This document shows, in pieces, positions 63,501 through 64,000 of a stretch of 64,000 bases of DNA. Each line of letters starts with the position of its first letter. The stretch's first letter is position 1. Below the pieces are notes generated by a model that worked only from the letters and a program-made list of their open reading frames with translations, had not been told where the DNA came from and made no database searches. Source of the stretch: Microglena sp. YARC. Taxonomy: Eukaryota > Chlorophyta > Chlorophyceae > Chlamydomonadales > Chlamydomonadaceae. The stretch lies in NCBI GenBank assembly GCA_022414725.1, contig CM039462.1, forward strand, positions 131,093,774 through 131,157,773, read 5' to 3'. The translations under genes were made by a program, and so were the position numbers.

Positions 63501-64000
63501 GACTAGCTAGCATACGGGGACCACTGAGGGGATGCATGGGGGATATTACATGACCAGCTAGCATGCAGCCAGCACTGAGAGGATTTATGGGAGATGCTGC
63601 ATGACTAGCTAGCATGCGGCAACCACTGAGGGGATGTATTGGAGACATTGCATGACCAGGTAGCATGCAGCCAGTATTGAGGGGATGTATTGGATAAATT
63701 GCAAGACTAGCTAGCATTCCGTGTCCGCTGAAGGGAGGGATGGGAGGTCCTCTTGGTCCTGTATGCGAAAACTGTGACCACTGCGTCCGCTGCTCAGCCA
63801 GCTCAGCCTGTGTGAGCAATTCGGCCTGCGTGTGAAAATGTGCCGCATGTGTGTGCATGTGTGCTGCATGGCACATTGCATGGTGTGCCGCATGGCGTGT
63901 TGCATGTGTGTACATGATGTGCCGCATGGTGTGCCACATGGCGTGTTGCATGTGTGTGCATGATGTGTCGTATGGGGTGTTGCATGTGTGCCGCATGGTG
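19695..64000 (-). CDS. Gene B: OPR-like helical-repeat protein with C-terminal RAP domain, partial at the window edge
   Basis: About 13 exons on the minus strand, 64.0 to 19.7 kb. Splice phases fit at every junction: all phase 0 except exon 53.6 to 35.6 (Tyr split TA|T) and the RAP exon to the last exon (Arg split AG|G). Order: low-complexity Gln/His/Pro/Ser-rich N-terminus, then short exons rich in amphipathic helix pairs with OPR/HPR-like patterns ([40 protein letters not shown]), and finally a RAP domain ([12 protein letters not shown] … [13 protein letters not shown]). Such proteins bind RNA in chloroplasts or mitochondria and act in RNA stability, splicing or translation. The start codon, and any transit peptide, are beyond the right edge. 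Introns hold up to 14.6 kb of satellite. Nearly every exon has tandem partial copies beside it. Confidence 0.8.
19922..19962 (-). repeat. dispersed family E fragment
   Basis: On the minus strand: CCCTGAGTTCGTGCTACAGT followed by GATAATTTAATTATA, as at 54040-54075. Confidence 0.6.
19970..20275. repeat. TTGTAC / TTGTAT hexamer repeat
   Basis: About 300 bases of six-base units such as CTTGTATTTGTACTTGCA. Cys/Leu/Val-rich plus-strand and Gln/Ile/Val-rich minus-strand frames are by-products. Confidence 0.9.
20276..20684. other. C-rich low-complexity stretch, no gene
   Basis: C run at 20326-20347, then CACC- and CCTCC-rich sequence. It lies in the last intron of gene B. No exon seen. Confidence 0.6.
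20685..20860. repeat. dispersed repeat family D, copy 2
   Basis: Carries ATTTATGTAGGCCGGGTTGA, CAAGCCTGATTTCAGGATTG and, inverted, CGTCGTTGCATGGCGACGTA. Shares its first half with 52130-52330 and its second half with 2380-2545 and 53275-53445. Confidence 0.7.
20862..21870 (-). repeat. six tandem copies of the RAP-core exon
   Basis: Units of 140-170 bp on the minus strand, each with an acceptor (TTCTGAAAG or TCTGATAG), a 65-70 base exon beginning VDGPQ and a donor (AACAG|GTGATT). Copies at about 21795-21868 ([14 protein letters not shown] then stop), 21645-21712 ([16 protein letters not shown], open), 21478-21548 ([16 protein letters not shown], open, donor GT lost), 21330-21400 (stop), 21163-21232 ([16 protein letters not shown], open, both sites kept) and 20863-20920 ([12 protein letters not shown], short, sites kept). 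G-rich spacers separate them. Confidence 0.85.
21932..22131 (-). CDS. Gene B exon: first half of the RAP domain
   Basis: The acceptor is AAAATGCAAAATGCAG and the donor AGGAACAG|GTGAAT. It reads [67 protein letters not shown]. The pattern 'DI-x5[15 protein letters not shown]' is the RAP signature. Phase 0 in, two bases out, completed by the last exon. Upstream at 22132-22260 the acceptor motif with CAGGTGTACCAT is itself repeated two to three times. Confidence 0.85.
22300..22500. other. unassigned intron sequence
   Basis: Non-repetitive. The piece GCAGTGAAGCGTGAGCCTAA near 22327 resembles, inverted, TTAGGCTCACATTTCACTGC near 23790, so the two may bracket the 21-bp minisatellite between them. 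Confidence 0.4.
22500..23762. repeat. 21-bp minisatellite, about 58 copies
   Basis: Unit CAACTGAATAAGGCAAAGAAA (its last bases vary, AAA/ACA/ATA). Since 21 is a multiple of 3, several frames stay open: plus strand 22888-23688 gives a (KQLNKAK)n heptad with Leu and Ala in a coiled-coil pattern, the minus strand gives (FFALFSC)n, (LFLCLIQ)n and (SLPYSVV)n. No start context or splice link supports translation. It lies in a gene B intron. Confidence 0.95.
23842..24075. repeat. (TATG)n microsatellite
   Basis: About 58 TATG units with GTATGTG and TGCATGCA interruptions. Confidence 0.95.
24076..24404. other. unassigned single-copy stretch in a gene B intron
   Basis: Open on the minus strand for about 60 codons (…[20 protein letters not shown]…) but with no convincing splice sites or family pattern. 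GAGCACCTTGGG(C/T)GCAT at 24318 recurs at 27289, so part of it is repeat-derived. Confidence 0.4.
24405..24840. repeat. TA, poly-C and TG simple repeats
   Basis: (TA)n at 24418-24535, then four blocks of CCCTCCCACCCTCTCATACA separated by C runs of 15-20 bases up to 24800, then TGTG. Confidence 0.85.
25009..25059 (-). CDS. Gene B candidate exon (25.0 kb)
   Basis: The acceptor is TATGTTGCAAAG and the donor GACGCTGTT|GTGTGT. It reads [17 protein letters not shown], 17 codons, phase 0 in and out, which fits its neighbours. The donor is weak and the exon short. Supporting it, its acceptor region is amplified beside it like those of other gene B exons. Confidence 0.5.
25062..25385 (-). repeat. tandem copies of the 25.0-kb exon acceptor
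   Basis: On the minus strand GTTGCACAG followed by ATATACGGAATT(T/G)A or ATAAACGGAATTTAG recurs near 25355, 25295 and 25230. Shorter GTTGCACATATAAATTTAAT units lie at 25110-25180. AT-rich spacers. Confidence 0.7.
25425..25585 (+). repeat. dispersed repeat family G, copy 2
   Basis: Matches 17795-17960 in the same orientation and order of blocks. Confidence 0.75.
25600..25790. repeat. TG / G-rich simple repeat
   Basis: GTGTGTGGGGGTGTGGG and GGGGGCAGGG repeats, then TTTGTTTGTG. Confidence 0.9.
25791..26179 (-). repeat. array of about sixteen 5' splice-site units
   Basis: On the minus strand a 24-bp unit, GATGTACAG|GTGAACAAGAT (plus GTAT), is repeated about sixteen times directly after the donor of the 26.18-kb exon. 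Every unit keeps CAG|GTGAAC or CAG|GTGAGC or a close variant. The 24-bp length keeps the frame open (YDVQVNKM repeats). Confidence 0.85.
26180..26242 (-). CDS. Gene B exon (26.2 kb)
   Basis: The acceptor is TCTGATCTCAG and the donor GTACAG|GTGAGC. It reads [20 protein letters not shown] then Q, 21 codons, phase 0 at both ends. A short helical segment. Confidence 0.65.
26335..26923 (-). repeat. array of 5' splice-site copies after the 27.0-kb exon
   Basis: On the minus strand (C/A)AAATGAAC|GTACAC and CAGATGAAC|GTAAGATG alternate in units of 57-60 bp, about nine times. The true donor is CAAATGAAC|GTAAGT at 26924. The last copies (26335-26480) are shorter and more diverged. Confidence 0.85.
26924..27043 (-). 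CDS. Gene B exon (27.0 kb)
   Basis: The acceptor is GTGCTTCCCCTGCAG and the donor GAAC|GTAAGT (consensus). It reads [40 protein letters not shown], 40 codons, phase 0 both ends. It looks like one helical hairpin. Confidence 0.75.
27070..27168. repeat. (CTGT)n microsatellite
   Basis: About 24 CTGT units with two CAGT interruptions. Confidence 0.95.
27169..28040. other. intron with decayed MITE and simple repeats
   Basis: TTTAT-rich sequence, (TA)n plus a T run at 27540-27583, a short dispersed piece at 27285-27345 (also near 24318) and a decayed copy of MITE family 3 at about 27685-27860 (GAGCTGCCTAGAAGCTGCTA). No exon found. Confidence 0.55.
28060..28215 (+). repeat. dispersed repeat family H, copy 1
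   Basis: Contains GAGCTGACCGAAGCC, GAGACAGTTGGCTGACGTGT, CAGGCTT and CGGTCGGTCGG. The same order is found inverted at 56050-56250. Confidence 0.75.
28216..28944 (-). repeat. tandem copies of the 3' end of the 29.1-kb exon
   Basis: On the minus strand about six units carry GCATATGAGAGGAGTGCTTT, TTATTCAAACGCCAAATT and TATCAG|GTGA, the code for [15 protein letters not shown] plus its donor. Units end near 28408, 28590, 28650, 28709 and 28770; a degraded one lies at 28200-28275. GTTG-rich intron pieces are copied along with some units. Confidence 0.85.
28945..29214 (-). CDS. Gene B exon (29.1 kb), 90 codons
   Basis: The acceptor is TTGCTCTGTAG and the donor TATCAG|GTGATG. It reads [90 protein letters not shown]. 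Phase 0 both ends. A helical region with a Ser/Gly loop, in the region before the RAP domain. Confidence 0.75.
29375..29740. repeat. CTTAGTACTAATAGTAGTA tandem repeat
   Basis: Units of 18-54 bp built on CTTAGTACTA(A/G)TAGTAGTA with ACTAATTCCCCACTGCTTAG. Ser/Thr/Asn frames on plus and Leu/Val frames on minus are by-products. Confidence 0.9.
29741..30470 (-). repeat. decayed copies of the 3' part of the 30.6-kb exon
   Basis: On the minus strand the unit 'GGAGAGAATTTTGAGCTGATG then TCAAAG|GT' recurs: well kept at 30402-30465 ([20 protein letters not shown], donor AAAG|GTGAGT) and decayed near 30215-30240, 30055-30100 and 29775-29830. Simple repeat (C runs, CA) and family E fragments (29907, 30184) lie between. 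Confidence 0.75.
30512..30700 (-). CDS. Gene B exon (30.6 kb), 63 codons
   Basis: The acceptor is CCATCTCCAG and the donor TCAAAG|GTCAGT. It reads [63 protein letters not shown]. Phase 0 both ends. Two helical hairpins; '[12 protein letters not shown]' resembles the A helix of OPR/HPR-type repeats. Confidence 0.75.
30780..30965 (-). pseudogene. copy of the 5' half of the 30.6-kb exon
   Basis: On the minus strand: acceptor TCTCCAG, then the same code as the true exon to AQPAILH, but with TGA in place of CGC (Arg). The CCACCCC intron stretch before it is copied too. Confidence 0.75.
30970..31300 (-). repeat. copies of the 3' end of the 31.6-kb exon
   Basis: Four blocks on the minus strand with GTCTGTGTG(C)TTGGACCTGT followed by TTGTGGGAGTTATAG, resembling the exon end TGGGACCTATTT|GTGAGT, near 30970, 31055, 31135 and 31215; a further fragment near 31430. 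Confidence 0.6.
31554..31670 (-). CDS. Gene B exon (31.6 kb), OPR-like repeat
   Basis: The acceptor is AACCCTAATTTGCAG and the donor CTATTT|GTGAGT. It reads [39 protein letters not shown], 39 codons, phase 0 both ends. 'NxxNVVWSFSxMGHYDxAL' is close to the usual first helix of an OPR/HPR repeat (N…W.fa.lg..d..L). Confidence 0.8.
31690..31945. repeat. GGGTATGTTGT 11-bp repeat
   Basis: About 20 copies of GGGTATGTTGT with GGGCAGGTGGG variants. Confidence 0.9.
31960..32215. repeat. 44-bp tandem repeat, nearly identical copies
   Basis: Unit TGAAGTGACTGCAGTTGCAG followed by GTGGTTAGGAGGGTGGTTAT and CATC, five to six copies. The very low divergence marks a recent expansion. Confidence 0.9.
32216..32925. 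repeat. GTGTGGTGGTAAGAGGGG satellite
   Basis: About 700 bases of G/T-rich repeat (GGGTAGGGTGGCGTGG, GGTGGATGGTGGTAATAGG) in units of 60-120 bp. C-rich on the gene B sense strand. Confidence 0.85.
33063..33188. repeat. inverted repeat around an interstitial telomere motif
   Basis: Two 45-46 bp arms (33063-33107, beginning GGAAGCTACCCGCCAGTGAG; 33143-33188, its near-perfect reverse complement) enclose CCCTAAA x3 plus CCCTTTACCC (33111-33140). A third copy of the right arm lies at 33332-33385. A similar plan is seen near 61.1 kb. Confidence 0.85.
33490..33800 (-). pseudogene. displaced copies of the 35.6-kb and 31.6-kb exons
   Basis: 33496-33595 is, on the minus strand, one more unit of the 35.6-kb exon array (acceptor CCCCACAG, then the code for [16 protein letters not shown]). 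33690-33770 reads, after [29 protein letters not shown], a diverged copy of the OPR-like exon at 31554 whose second half is replaced by CACTACAAC repeats. Confidence 0.7.
33918..34010. repeat. (AAAT)n microsatellite
   Basis: About 22 AAAT units with a few ACAT variants. Confidence 0.95.
34019..34372 (+). CDS. hypothetical 117-codon open frame in a single-copy island
   Basis: Starts ATG in GTGCATAAGTTC, ends TAG at 34370. Begins [20 protein letters not shown] and ends [18 protein letters not shown]. The island (34.02-34.38 kb) is not repetitive and has mixed codon use, unlike the flanks. A 90-codon frame overlaps on the other strand. I recognise no domain; it may be a transposon remnant, a nested gene or chance. 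Confidence 0.3.
   Translation: MHKFENALSRYKNMIQSRTRPKLLGIEFCQAHIVREGVNYASSYFSSAFASGREQPCSAGRWLYIRCAIISDTNPRRVIYEAARAIPKKGTSGRKAYQTPITRSEAALQPWPRNLLK
34380..35040. other. AT-rich intron sequence
   Basis: TTTGAA-rich stretch at 34500-34570 and otherwise featureless sequence. No exon or element recognised. Confidence 0.5.
35055..35130. repeat. (AAAT)n microsatellite
   Basis: About 18 AAAT units. Confidence 0.95.
35150..35526 (-). repeat. three decayed copies of the 3' end of the 35.6-kb exon
   Basis: On the minus strand GGCTCAAGAGGCA(C/G)TT and neighbours (the code for AQEAV) recur near 35200, 35300 and 35440, each next to AAAT microsatellite. The 35440 copy ends AAG|GTATAG. Confidence 0.65.
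35527..35737 (-). CDS. Gene B exon (35.6 kb), OPR-like repeat
   Basis: The acceptor is CTCCCCACAG and the donor AAAAAAA|GTATGT. After one base completing Tyr it reads [70 protein letters not shown]. '[29 protein letters not shown]' matches the two-helix plan of green-algal OPR/HPR repeats. Phase 2 in fits exon 53.6; phase 0 out fits 31.6. Confidence 0.85.
35738..37112 (-). repeat. array of about eight 5'-half copies of the 35.6-kb exon
   Basis: Units of 160-190 bp on the minus strand: an acceptor (CTCCCCACAG or CTCCCTACAG), about 95 bases of exon ([20 protein letters not shown] and on to IQEAG) and CCCACCCCACCCC intron. Acceptors lie near 35907, 36076, 36248, 36412, 36578, 36757, 36919 and 37108. 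Copies end where the true exon continues into the OPR motif. Relative to it they have small indels that change the frame after MEAI. Confidence 0.85.
37113..37440. repeat. GGGAGGGG-rich tandem repeat
   Basis: Units of 40-50 bp with GAAGGGAAGGGGGTAGCAGG and GGAGGGGAGGGTT, leading into the large satellite. Confidence 0.85.
37441..52085. repeat. 14.6-kb GGAGT / GAGT satellite inside a gene B intron
   Basis: The array mixes a 5-base (GGAGT) and a 4-base (GAGT) unit. The outer parts (37.4-38.2 and 48-52 kb) are mainly pentamer, the middle (about 40.5-43 kb) is mainly tetramer. The right part carries GGAGGTGAGCGAAG variants; the edge 51.4-52.0 kb has six copies of GGAACGGAGCATGCTGGAGA at spacings 100, 75, 135, 140 and 105, all multiples of five. 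Related GGAGCAAGCT units are at the left edge (37660, 38009). With no stop triplets possible, minus-strand frames of over 4700 codons arise; they are not genes. Confidence 0.97.
52130..52470 (+). repeat. dispersed repeat family D, copy 3 (with partial duplicate)
   Basis: TATTTACGTAGGCCAGGTTG (52145) and again TATTTATGTAAGCCAGGTTG (52279), then CAAGCCTGATTTCAGGATTG, GCGCGGAGCCTGAGGGGTTT and CACTTGGGTCGCAC. (GTGCT)n at 52190-52223 sits between the two starts. Confidence 0.75.
52495..53155. repeat. CCCCACC / CCATTCCACC satellite
   Basis: C-rich repeat of about 660 bases with units such as CACCTCACCCCATTACCACC. G-rich on the gene B sense strand. Confidence 0.9.
53275..53445 (-). repeat. dispersed repeat family D, copy 4
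   Basis: Inverted relative to 2380-2545: minus strand has GACGCCTCGCCATTCTGTGG, CTGCATGGCAACGCATGGGT, CCCCCCGGCTCCGCGC and ATTGCACTGGGGTCGCACC. It ends 11 bases from the donor of the 53.6-kb exon. Confidence 0.75.
53457..53704 (-). CDS. Gene B exon (53.6 kb), 82 codons
   Basis: The acceptor is CTCCCACCGCCCAG and the donor TGCTA|GTGAGT (consensus). It reads [82 protein letters not shown] plus two bases (Tyr with exon 35.6). A regular alternation of amphipathic helices of the alpha-solenoid type. It is followed by the 14.6-kb satellite intron and is the one gene B exon without visible edge copies. Confidence 0.8.
53765..53930. repeat. (TATG)n / (TG)n microsatellite
   Basis: About 24 TATG units, a TG run at 53846-53881, then TATG again. 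Confidence 0.95.
53930..54080 (+). repeat. dispersed repeat family E, most complete copy
   Basis: CAGTCCATGGGGTAGGAAAA, GGCTAAAGGGACTTGACCAA, TTGATGAACTGAACC, GGGGGCCCTGAGTTTGTGCT and ACAGTGATCATTTAATTATA in order. It is directly followed by a MITE, as the 4745 copy contains one. Confidence 0.7.
54106..54273 (-). mobile_element. hAT-like MITE family 1, copy 3
   Basis: Inverted relative to 4836: starts TAGAGAACGGCAATATGACA, inside AGTCTGACAAGGCTAACGTT and CTCGCCTTTGGTTAACATCA, ends near GGTGTCCC. The right end is worn and no target duplication is visible. A SINE head begins within 15 bases. Confidence 0.75.
54278..54478 (+). mobile_element. tRNA-derived SINE, copy 3
   Basis: Head with A box TGGCTCAGTGG and B box GGTTCGAATCC, then GTCAACCGCCATGGTAGC, GTCCAGGTAAAGTAGCAGCC, ACCGCGCCCCACCAGGCG and TTATCATTACTTTTTTAGTG. 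D-arm GCTC…GAGC is intact but the acceptor arms do not pair. It lies between two family 1 MITEs. Confidence 0.85.
54490..54687 (-). mobile_element. hAT-like MITE family 1, copy 4, perfect 8-bp TSD
   Basis: Ends TAGGGATAGGCAATACGATA … CAAATCATATGATGTTGACC on the other strand (…TTTGCCGGTCCCTA). Flanked on both sides by CTAATATG (54482-54489 and 54688-54695). 198 bp, very rich in ATCATATGAT. Confidence 0.9.
54729..54933 (+). mobile_element. hAT-like MITE family 2, perfect 8-bp TSD
   Basis: Ends CAGGGTACTACT…AGTAGTACCCTG, 205 bp, flanked on both sides by GTGAGGGT (54721-54728 and 54934-54941). GCGC-rich inside, with TGACCAATTTGACGTTTGTG as in the 2.0-kb fragment. The insertion splits one of two tandem copies of a CTGCAGG…GTCCTTGGTGTGG block (the other is at 55063-55100). 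Confidence 0.9.
55186..55248 (-). CDS. Gene B candidate exon (55.2 kb)
   Basis: The acceptor is CCTGTGTTAG and the donor CCAGAT|GTACCT. In phase 0 it reads [20 protein letters not shown] then D, 21 codons, and would join 57.3 and 53.6 in frame as a helix. The donor is weak. Another frame ([20 protein letters not shown]) is also open, so the call is tentative. Its acceptor plus 20 bases recur at about 55718-55740. Confidence 0.4.
55260..55715. repeat. GTGTGGGGG…TTCCATGGCA repeat
   Basis: Eight units of AGGGC(A/T)TTCCCATGGCA(G/A)TG, each followed by TG and long G runs of 8-20 bases. C-rich on the gene B sense strand. Confidence 0.9.
55745..55970. repeat. (ATCC)n / CCAACC repeats
   Basis: ATCC, AACC and CACC four-base repeats. 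Confidence 0.9.
56040..56250 (-). repeat. dispersed repeat family H, copy 2
   Basis: Minus strand: GGAGCTGACCGAAGCC, TATGAGACAGTTGGCTGACG, CAGGCTT, CGGTCGGTCGG and CCCCCAGACGGGGAGCTCTG, in the same order as 28060-28215. Confidence 0.75.
56290..56660. repeat. tandem duplicates of a 300-bp intron piece with a SINE 3' end
   Basis: TATAGGGTATTT(T/C)ATTTTTGTAT occurs at 56297 and 56587; AAAACTTCCAATGATTGG-like blocks at 56025 and 56540. At 56413-56450 GTCCCCTTAACACCACGCCC and CTCCAGGCGTT match the SINE tail, bracketed by CGCCTGGAGGG / CCCTCCAGGCG. Confidence 0.6.
56660..57211 (-). repeat. partial copies of the 57.3-kb exon and an array of its 5' splice site
   Basis: On the minus strand GGGAATGTTTCTGGAG|GTATGC (or CGGGAG|GTATGC, or a GGATTTATGC variant) recurs about ten times in 30-bp units. 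Two larger copies reach back into the exon: 56828-56900 ([14 protein letters not shown]) and 56685-56745 ([20 protein letters not shown]). Confidence 0.85.
57212..57355 (-). CDS. Gene B exon (57.3 kb), 48 codons
   Basis: The acceptor is CACTTCTGCCTAG and the donor CTGGAG|GTATGC. It reads [48 protein letters not shown], phase 0 both ends. Two helices. '[15 protein letters not shown]' has the L..m..a…m spacing of helical-repeat proteins. Confidence 0.75.
57425..57475 (-). pseudogene. copy of the acceptor end of the 57.3-kb exon
   Basis: After CCTGATCCTAG the minus strand reads [12 protein letters not shown] and then TAA, so it is a dead copy of the exon start. Confidence 0.8.
57555..57720. repeat. 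(TA)n and TACTA microsatellites
   Basis: (TA)n at 57556-57591 and (CTATA)n at 57605-57700. Confidence 0.9.
57755..57935. mobile_element. MITE family 3, best copy
   Basis: Terminal inverted repeats TTCAGCTAAGAGCAGCATCT … GCTGCTGCTTATAGCTGGAA, with TTCTAGGCAGCTCCCTG / CAGGTCCTGCCTAGAA inside them. About 180 bp and non-coding. No clear target duplication. Confidence 0.75.
57940..59570. repeat. 51-bp minisatellite, about 30 copies
   Basis: Unit: AAGGTTCACTAAACAACTCA, CTATACAACTCACTATACAC, AGTTCATATAT. As 51 is a multiple of 3 both strands show long frames (minus strand up to 530 codons of [17 protein letters not shown]). No splice or start signals link it to gene B; it lies in an intron. Confidence 0.95.
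59571..60300. repeat. related degenerate 50-bp repeats
   Basis: Older, diverged relatives of the 51-bp unit. From 59862 to 60170 a secondary unit of 50 bp (TTCACTGTACAAGGCACTAT and ACAATTAAGTATACACAGTT) is freshly repeated six to seven times. Confidence 0.9.
60301..60925. repeat. CACCTCACAAGTCACC-type repeats
   Basis: Short imperfect repeats of AAGTCACCTG(C/T)TCA, then of CTCACCTCACAAG(T/A) and a GTGCAGTATAGATAACA block three times (60550-60715). No gene. Confidence 0.75.
60926..61265. repeat. GGGGGAAGTTAG element with degenerate telomere repeats
   Basis: Four 55-60 bp units (ATGCGCAAGACCTGGATGGG) lead into GGGGGGAAGTTAGCCCCCAC (61083), about 120 bases of TTTAGGG variants, and CTAAGTGGAGGCTAACTTCC (61229), an inverted partner of the left motif. 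Confidence 0.75.
61501..61647 (-). CDS. Gene B exon (61.6 kb), 49 codons
   Basis: The acceptor is CTCTCTGCGTTTAG and the donor CATCAT|GTAAGG. It reads [49 protein letters not shown], phase 0 both ends. The 'DxNLIxxxLxGxxK…[13 protein letters not shown]' spacing suits an OPR/FASTK-type helical repeat. Confidence 0.75.
61690..62050. repeat. GGGA and GGTC/GGTT simple repeats
   Basis: (GAGG)n with GGAA variants to 61915, then (GGTA)n, (GGTC)n and (GGTT)n to 62070. C-rich on the sense strand. Confidence 0.95.
62100..62165 (-). pseudogene. copy of the start of the 61.6-kb exon
   Basis: After TTCTGCGTTCAG the minus strand reads [20 protein letters not shown], clearly related to [20 protein letters not shown], then runs into simple repeat. 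The GGTTAGGCAGGTGAGTGGGT flank is copied as well. It could be an alternative exon, but no donor is obvious. Confidence 0.75.
62200..62400. repeat. (GGTA)n / (GGGT)n microsatellite
   Basis: Second copy of the simple-repeat block found beside the exon at 61.6 kb. Confidence 0.95.
62515..62755. repeat. 62-bp tandem repeat, four copies
   Basis: Unit TTTGTAGCCAGCCTGTGTAC, TGCTGTT(C/A)ACCTG, CGATAA(T/C)TCTGCTCAG. Not tied to an exon that I can identify. Confidence 0.9.
62756..63105 (-). repeat. CACCAC repeat with two extra copies of the 63.1-kb donor
   Basis: On the minus strand AAG|GTAATGAAAACACTATG (near 62862) and AAG|GTAAAGAAAGCACTATG (near 62921) repeat the true donor AAG|GTAATGAATACACTATG at 63105. 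GTGGTGG repeat lies between. Confidence 0.75.
63106..64000 (-). CDS. Gene B N-terminal exon as seen, open to the window edge
   Basis: Donor CTGAAG|GTAATG. Reading back from the donor, the frame is open through the window end (298 codons). Near the donor: [20 protein letters not shown] then KSLSLLK, the start of the helical-repeat part; before it, a Gln-rich piece ([17 protein letters not shown]), a (QTDSRQTD)n tract from (CTGT)n DNA at 63340-63425, five repeats of about 19 residues like [17 protein letters not shown] (63480-63730), and His/Met-rich repeat at the edge. Whether the outer parts are exon is uncertain. A transit peptide cannot be judged. Confidence 0.6.
63840..64000. repeat. GCATGTGTG / GCCGCATGG repeat
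   Basis: Short imperfect units GTGTGCCGCATGGCGTGTTG and TGCATGTGTGTGCATGATGT run off the right edge. Confidence 0.85.

Overview
This is a eukaryotic nuclear window, most likely from a green alga or a close relative. The evidence is spliceosomal GT-AG introns throughout, an interstitial plant/green-algal telomere motif (CCCTAAA, near 33.11 kb; degenerate TTTAGGG near 61.1 kb), tRNA-derived SINEs, hAT-type MITEs, and a gene whose exons read as an OPR-like helical-repeat protein ending in a RAP domain, a protein type especially expanded in green algae. The species cannot be named from the sequence alone. Well over 90% of the window is non-coding and most of it is tandem repeat.

Two convergent genes can be assembled from exons whose splice phases fit. 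Gene A (+ strand, about 2.2-15.0 kb, 5' end not seen) has seven recognisable exons and ends in a long Arg/Asp/Ser/Lys-rich exon. Its function is not recognised. Gene B (- strand, from the right edge at 64 kb down to a stop at 19.695 kb) has about 13 exons: a long low-complexity N-terminal exon, then short helical-repeat exons at 61.6, 57.3, (55.2), 53.6, 35.6, 31.6, 30.6, 29.1, 27.0, 26.2 and (25.0) kb, then a RAP domain split over 22.0 and 19.8 kb. By family it is probably an organelle RNA-binding factor. Its coding exons make up only about 4-5% of 44 kb.

Layout: 0-0.76 kb 31-bp minisatellite; 1.26-1.87 kb CA/C-rich repeats; 2.2-15.0 kb gene A with a CCCACC satellite intron (8.0-12.3 kb) and a CACC intron (13.1-14.3 kb); 15.4-19.0 kb a repeat- and MITE-rich gap holding decayed copies of the gene B tail; 19.7-37.1 kb the 3' half of gene B with its exon-fragment arrays; 37.4-52.1 kb a giant GGAGT/GAGT satellite inside one gene B intron; 52.1-55.2 kb dispersed elements, SINE and MITEs around exon 53.6; 55.2-64 kb the 5' part of gene B with further tandem arrays.

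The most striking signal is that nearly every exon of both genes is bordered by tandem copies of its own splice-junction region (a piece of exon plus the splice site plus flanking intron), from one to about sixteen copies. The RAP-core exon, the first half of the 35.6-kb exon, exon 4 of gene A and several 5' splice sites are amplified in this way. Second, the reading frame of the last gene A exon continues 152 codons past its first TGA with six in-frame TGA codons, five of them exactly where neighbouring repeat units have CGA, and with no TAA, TAG or frameshift.
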